Shown here one piece after another: positions 58,097 through 64,000 of a stretch of DNA of 64,000 bases. The stretch's first letter is position 1; every line of letters begins with the position of its first letter. The stretch is from NCBI RefSeq assembly GCF_029873635.1, contig NC_080423.1:91619191-91683190 (forward strand). Reading direction: 5' to 3'. The notes below the pieces were generated by a model, which saw only the letters and a program-made list of their open reading frames with translations, had not been told where the DNA came from and searched no databases. The DNA is from Malania oleifera (Eukaryota > Streptophyta > Magnoliopsida > Santalales > Ximeniaceae). The translations under genes were made by a program, and so were the position numbers.

Positions 58097-60715
58097 TATA
58101 ACGCCCCGACCCTCTACATGGGCCTGGAGTGCTACTAATCCATTCATTTACCAGATAATTCACACACTAACATCATATACGCAGCGAAAAACGTAAATAT
58201 AATCTCCAATTATATAATACCAGAGTTTACTATTCCTATTCATATTCCAAATTAACTATTCACCACCTGTACTCACATATATACATGTCTCCAAAACATT
58301 ATCCACAAATACCAGTATTCACAACTATTCATATATCTGAAGACTTCAATACATAAAACATAAAACATAGAATATACATCTCAAAATTAACATAAAAATA
58401 TACCTTTTTCTCTTTCTATTTCCAAAAAATGCTATAAAATCTCGAGCTCTCTAAGCTCGATCTCGAGGAAATCCTGAAGAGATAAATTCATATTCGGGTG
58501 AAACACATCTCACTAAGGGAAGAAACAATATATTAAAACAGCGTGTGGCTAACATGGGTTTATATAACAACATAATAATTAACATTTGAAAATTGTTAAC
58601 ATAATTTCTGGAATCATTCTCTGAATTTAATCAATCACATGCAAAAGATTTGACCCACGAGATTACCTAAGGATAGGGGTGATTACCCACCCATACAAGT
58701 AGCACCCCTCTGCTTTGATACATTTGGCAACCCGAAAGTCACTACTGAAGCATATCAGGGCACTCACCTTACTCAGTAAACCCTCTAGTGTTAGATTGAT
58801 CTCGTACTCACACAGTTCAAACAATGGTTTATCAGCGAAAGTCCCAAGGATAGGGAAATCTATCCACCCATACAAGTAGGTTCCTTCTGCCCTAGTACGT
58901 TATGCAGTTACTGCCACATCTAAAGTTACTAGCGCACTCGCCTTTCTCAGCAAGCCCTCAGGAGAAGAGTATGCCCCACCCAATCGTAACATGTTCTACG
59001 AGCATAGATACTTCTAATATCATAATACGTTATTCTTTCTGTCATTATTCAACCATTCACCTATGTTCATGTTCATAACTTTAACATTTCATTTATTTCA
59101 CTTTAAGTGATTCTTTCCCATTTTACCTTGTTCACATTTCACACTTCATTTTTGTTTCATTCATTTCCATTTTCATTTCATTTCATTACATACCCAACAT
59201 CTTTCAGCTATTTTACCCAACATCTTTCAATTGTTTTACCCAGCATCTTTCAATTGTTTTACCCAACATCTTTCAACTGTTTTACTCAACATTTTTTAGC
59301 TGTTTTACCTAACATTTTTCAGCTGTTTTACTCAGCATGTTTTAGCTATTTTACCCAACATCTTTCAACTGTTTTACTCAACATCTTTTAACTGTTTTAC
59401 CCAACATTTTTCAGTTGTCATACATTTACATGGTTGCATTAACATACACAAGTAGCATGACTCATATCTTATTTCATTCTTAATGTTTTACTTACTTAGC
59501 CTGCATCTCGTACATTTAACATATATTTGCACAAAACTACATTTACTCATGCCACACAATTTAGCAATAAAATTCATACATTGCCTTGTAAAATAGGTCA
59601 ACCCACATTTAGCATTTAAATACTAAAAATATAATTTCCATTTCTTACATAATTATCCTGAAAATATTTCTCACTTTTATCAGTTCATTTTCACATATAC
59701 ATATCTAATAAATAGCCTTAAACTCAGAAAAATATAATTTAAATGGTTGGCATTTTAAACTCATACCGAGACATAAACATGTCTATGTAACACAATTCAT
59801 TTTCTATTAAATTCATAAAAATTATGGTTTAATATATATATTTTTCTCTTACCTGATTTCTTGAACTACGTCAACAGGGACCCCGAAAATATACCTGCGA
59901 CACTCACCCGAGCCTTGAATCAAAAATCTTAATTCCATTAAATCAACTATAAATAAAATATTATTTTAATATTTCCTACGCCCATAAATTCTAATAAATA
60001 ATTATACCCTCAAATATAACCAATTTACCTAATTTCTAAAATTCACTCTCACTTTGGAGTGGGGCCTAAAAAACCCCAATTCAAAATTTACTCACACCAA
60101 AATGACGACAATCACGACTAAGATCCCGTGGTGCTGCTTGATCGTCGATTTAATGTTAGATTTAAGGAAAAATTAAGGATTTAGAGGAAATATACCTTTC
60201 CCCAGGAGTGGTGTCTACGCTGCTCCCACAGTAAATCCACTCCAGTAGAAATGTCGGTGGCGGTGCTAGGAACCCAACAGTACCTTCCATTTTCTGATCG
60301 GCGCTCGTTAGGCCGACAAAATTGTGAAAAAGAGAAGGATAACAGAGGAGTGAGACGGAGACAGAGAGGGAAACTGAGAGAGATGCAGAGAGGCGCTGAA
60401 GAAGAAGATGGAATTGGATTTCAAATTGAAATCCAATCCATCCTATTACATTTAATATATATTATTATATTATTAAATCTTTTATATATATATATATATA
60501 TATATCTTTATTCCAATTTTTTTTTACTATTTCTTTTTATTTAATTAATTAATTAATTAATTTAATAATATTTAATTAATTAATTAATAATTACTCTTAA
60601 CTTTTTTTCATATTATTTCTTTTTACTCGTTTATTTAATACATTAATTTAATAATGTTTAACTAATTAATTGATTAATAATTTTAATTAATTAATTTTTT
60701 CCCTGGGTTATTACA
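58097..60715 (-). mobile_element. 5' LTR of non-autonomous family-A element
   Basis: Plus-strand ends TATAACGCCCC (expected TGTAAC, first G changed) and GGGTTATTACA. It has a hairpin at 58499-58512, an acceptor-like word at 58475 and a donor-like word at 59852 (minus), a tandem array at 59195-59410 and AT-rich runs near 60480-60506. Confidence 0.9.
59195..59410 (-). repeat. 23-24-bp minisatellite, about 10 copies, in family-A 5' LTR
   Basis: Units of CATCTTTCAACTGTTTTACC and variants. It yields a low-complexity open frame (59107-59391) that is not a gene. Confidence 0.9.
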
Positions 60716-61392
60716 CTACTGTAAAAAAAATCTTGGATAAGTTAGAAGTCACATATGAAGGTACTAGGGATGTGAAAGATAGTGTGATAGATGTGCTGAC
60801 TAGTGAATATGAGGCCTTTAGGATGAATGTAGGTGAGTCCATTTAGAACATGTACACTAGATTCACACACATTATAAACTCACTGCATGCATTAGGTAAG
60901 ACCTATCCTACATATGAGATGATTAGAAAGATCCTTAGAGGCTTGCCTTCTGTTTGGGAAACTAAGGCTACAGCCATTTCTGATGGTAGAGACCATAAGG
61001 CCATGAATCTAGATGAATTGATAGGTTTCCTGATCACGTATGAATTAACCATAAATGAGAGACTCAATGAACATAATAGGGCGAAAAAGGTGACTGCATT
61101 GAGAACCTCCACTAATACATCTAGTGAATGTAGCGAACCTAACACTGATGATGATATGGCCATGCTAACTAGAAAATTTAGCAGATTCTTCAGGAAGAAT
61201 AGAAAGTCATACAAAAGATATACGGAGTCTACATCTGAGAATGGAGAGTTTAGCAAAAGAAAAGAAAAATTAAATGCTCTCACATGTTACAACTGCAACA
61301 AAGTTGGGCACATCAAGCCGGACTGCCCACTACGGAAAAAGGAAGCTAAGAAAAAAGAAGAAAACCATGAAGGCAGACACTTCATAGGATAA
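60716..61392 (+). pseudogene. C2 gag, second part with CCHC knuckle
   Basis: It resumes with KILDKLEVTYEGT, DVLTSEYEAFRMNVGESI, a TAG at an expected Gln (60846), MYTRFTHIINSLHALGKTYPTYEMIRKIL-type gag core, then a Lys-rich tail with CYNCNKVGHIKPDC (CX2CX4HX4C, intact) near 61285. The frame from 60850 to 61392 is open. Confidence 0.9.
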
Positions 61393-61765
61393 ATTAAGCA
61401 GCAGTGACTCAGAATCAGACCGCAGTGACTTAAAGGTTGCTAATCTGTGCTTAATGGCACACGGTGATGAGGTATGTTTAAGATCGTCTTCCTCCAAGGA
61501 CAGGTGGTGCCTGGATAGCGGATGCTCATGGCACATGACCGGCAACAAGGCAAAATTTGCATCAATCATTCCCAAGGATGGAGGATATGTGACGTTTGGC
61601 AACAACGCAAAGGGACGCATCATCGGCGTAGGTAAGGTTGGTAAGGATCCTTCCCTTGTTATTGATAATGTTTTATTAGTTGATGGGCTGAAACATAATT
61701 TGTTGAGCATAGGTCAATTGTGTTATAAGGATATAAAGTATCATTTGAAAATGATAAATGCATAA
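61393..61765 (+). pseudogene. C2 protease domain
   Basis: Reads RWCLDSGCSWHMTG near 61502 with the catalytic DSG intact, then GYVTFGNNAKGRIIGVGKVG and NLLSIGQLC, the classic Ty1/copia protease block. A frameshift near 61740 breaks it from the following domain. Confidence 0.88.
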
Positions 61766-63096
61766 TTGAAAGTAAATCAGATCATAAAGTTCTTTTTAGT
61801 GCAGATCACCATGAAAAATTATACACTACCACATTTGATAACTTAGCTTCACAACAAGTAACTTGTTTTTCAGCAATAAATGAAGCTAGTTGGTTATGGC
61901 ATAGGCGCTTAGGACGTGCTAGCATGGACTTATTGTCAAAACTAGTGAGAAAAGAATTAGTAAAAGGCTTGCCTAAAACATCATTTGTAAAAGATAAAAT
62001 TTGTGATGCATGTCAAATGGGTAAGCAAACAAAATCTAATTTTAAGAAAAAGAAATTTATATCTACCACTAGACCACTTGAAATGCTTCACTTGGATTTG
62101 TTTGGTCCTAATTCTGTGCAAAGTCTTGGTGGTAAATCATATGCTTTTGCCTTTGTTGATGACTTTTCTAGGTTCACATGGGTGCTATTTCTCTTACATA
62201 AAAATGAATCATGTGAACAGTTTACTAAGTTTTGTAGGAGAATTCAAAATGAAAAAGGCTATAAGATAACCCATATAAGAAGTGATAGAGGCACTGAATT
62301 TAAAAATGAAGGCATAGAAAATTATTGTGACCTAGAGGGCATATCACATAATTTTTCTGCACATATGACCCCTCAATAAAATGGTGTGGTGGAAAGAAAG
62401 AATAGGTTATTACAAGAAATGGGTAGAACTATGCTGAATGAACATAACTTACCTAAATATTTTTTAGCCGAGGCCATAAATACTGTTTGTTATGTCATGA
62501 ATAGGGTGTTGATTAGACTGTCACTTAATAAAACTCGTTATGAATTGTGGAACAACCATAAACCTAATATTTCCTATTTTCATGTTTTTGGCTGTAAATG
62601 CTTTGTACTTAGGGATAATGAACATCTAGGGAAATTTGATTCTAAATCTTATGAAGGCATTTTCCTAAGCTATGCTCTTAATAGTAAAGCATATAGGGTT
62701 TTTAATAAAAGAACATTGACTGTCATTGAATCTATCCATGTCGTGTTTGATGAATCTAATTCATTTTCTAATAAAGATGATGAAGATGACATTGACATTA
62801 GAAAATGTTTAGACAAGTTATCTATTGAAAACAATGCAAGTGAAAATTCAAAAGTAAATGATAAATCATCTGAAGATAATGACAATGAAAATGAAGTTCA
62901 GGAGTTTCCTAGAGATTGGAAATTCATTAAGAACCATCATGTAGATCAAATCATAGGTGAACCATCCCGTAATGTAGCCACAAAATCTTCCTTGAAGAAC
63001 CTAGTGAGTCATTTTGCTTTTTTGTCCCAAGAAGAACCTAAAAATATTAAAGAAGTCATAGAGGATGAGTCTTGGGTGATGTCCATGCAAGAATAA
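61766..63096 (+). pseudogene. C2 gag-preintegrase and integrase
   Basis: Preintegrase LWHRRLGRASMDLL and CDACQMGKQTKSNF (zinc-binding half). Integrase core has Asp in LHLDLFGP, Asp in IRSDRGTEFK, and Glu in NGVVERKNR, so the DD35E residues are present, but a TAA at 62377-62379 lies where Gln is usual just before NGVVE. The C-terminal part (62386-63096) is open and ends in an acidic, Asn-rich linker. The order PR-INT-RT is that of Ty1/copia. Confidence 0.9.
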
Positions 63097-64000
63097 CTTA
63101 ATCAATTTGAAAGAAGTAGAGTGTGGACCCTGGTTCATAGGCCTAATGATCATACAATTATTGAAACTAAATGGGTATATAGAAATAAGAAAATGAGAAT
63201 GGAGTAATAACTAGGAATAAGACTAGACTAGTTGCCCAAAGTTGTAATCAAGAAGAGGGGATAGACTTTGATGAAACATATGCTTCTGTTGTTAGGTTAG
63301 AAGTCATTCGTATGCTACTTGCTTATGGCGCTTTTAAAAATTTTAAATTGTTTCAAATGGATGTTAAAAGCATTTTTCTAAATGGCTATATTAATGAAAA
63401 AGTATATGTAGAACAACCACCTGATTTTGAAAATCATAAATATCCAGATCATGTTTACTGGTTATCTAAAGCCTTATATGGATTGAAACAAGCTCTTAGA
63501 ACTTGGTATGAGAGACTTAGTGGTTTTCTACTAGAAAATGGGTTTACCCGTGGCAAGATTGACACTACACCCTTCATCAAATCCAAAATTGATGATATAC
63601 TTCTAGTTCAAATTTATGTTGACAAGATCATTTTTGAAGCAACCAATGATGAATTGTGTAATAAGTTTTCCAAATGCATGCAAAGTGAATTTGAAATGAG
63701 CATGATGGGTGAACTTAGTTTCTTTTTAGGGCTGCAAATAAAACAAGATGAATATGGAACTTTCATATGTCAACCTAAATATGTCAGAGACTTGCTAAAG
63801 AAATTTAATATGGAAGATTGTAAAATTCTTGGTACTCCTGTGAGTTCTTCCATTAAACTTGATAAAGATGAGCAAGGGATCCCTGTTGACGTGAAATTAT
63901 ATCGTGGCATGATTGGGAGTCTTCTATATCTCACTACTAGTAGGCCTGATATTATGTTTAGTGTGTGCATGTGTGCTAGGTTTCAGGTTGCTCCTAAGGA
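63097..64000 (+). pseudogene. C2 reverse transcriptase, cut by window edge
   Basis: Reads VWTLVHRPNDHTIIETKW, a frameshift near 63200, ARLVAQ-like text, GIDFDETYASVVRLEVIRML, FKLFQMDVKSIFLNG, LYGLKQALRTWYERL, then the catalytic box as IYVDKIIFE (63612-63638), LSFFLGLQIKQDE, and YRGMIGSLLYLTTSRPDIMF. YVDD is usual; the second Asp is Lys (63624-63626), which should abolish polymerase activity. RNase H and the 3' LTR lie beyond 64000. Confidence 0.9.

Larger units (their letters stand above)
54809..60715 (-). mobile_element. Non-autonomous family-A LTR element (LARD-like)
   Basis: Two LTRs, 54809-57319 (3' on the minus strand, 2511 bp) and 58097-60715 (5', 2619 bp), enclose a 777-bp internal region with a PBS next to the 5' LTR and a PPT next to the 3' LTR. 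No gag or pol. The PPT neighbourhood (minus strand AAATTTCGATGATGAAATTC) resembles the end of Tekay/Del pol genes. The outer flanks (GGTCT and CTACT) do not form a clear duplication, and about 50 bp of host gag are missing, so the insertion or later repair removed target DNA. The LTRs differ by visible but modest divergence. Confidence 0.88.

Overview
The window is nuclear DNA of a flowering plant, probably a eudicot. The evidence is nested LTR retrotransposons of three plant lineages (Ty3/gypsy Tekay/Del-like chromoviruses, Ty3/gypsy Tat/Ogre-like elements, Ty1/copia), AT-rich intergenic DNA, GT-AG introns, and one plant-type receptor-like cytoplasmic kinase gene. No bacterial, organellar or CRISPR features were seen. 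Lineage names, intron positions and divergence statements are read by eye, without database searches.

Region 1-40036 is a retrotransposon nest. The oldest layer is a Ty1/copia fragment (10857-11473). It holds B1, a Tat/Ogre-like element (619-10856, itself interrupted on the left by a family-A LTR at 1-618), and G1, a decayed Tekay-like gypsy element (11474 to about 40036). G1 was then hit three times: a copia solo LTR in its 5' LTR (12353-14351, perfect TSD), a gypsy solo LTR S1 in its gag (16772-33410), and a family-A solo LTR in its integrase (36157-38972, perfect TSD). S1 in turn holds B2 (17522-31863), a young Tat/Ogre-like element with nearly identical LTRs, a gag broken by one stop codon, and no pol. 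The right end of B2 is rearranged: it is truncated at a TTAG microhomology and followed by a second, uninterrupted copy of its own left flank.

Region 40037-48110 is the only genic island. It holds one host gene with a TATA box, W-box cores upstream, a probable 5'-leader intron, and four coding exons for a 543-residue N-myristoylated RLCK-type pseudokinase whose catalytic Lys, HRD Asp and DFG Asp are all replaced.

Region 48111-64000 is again retrotransposons. It holds a copia LTR remnant, a gypsy LTR stub with a long CT microsatellite, the minus-strand gypsy element G2 (gag and protease, 5' LTR), and the copia element C2 inserted in the G2 LTR and running off the right edge. C2 gag is split by a 5.9-kb non-autonomous family-A element (54809-60715) with LTRs, PBS and PPT but no coding capacity.

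The host gene is the only locus with evident cellular function. The most interesting structures are in the repeats: the B2 right-hand junction, a short hairpin plus splice-site-like module at a fixed distance from the end of the gypsy LTRs, and different minisatellites occupying the same slot in B1 and B2.
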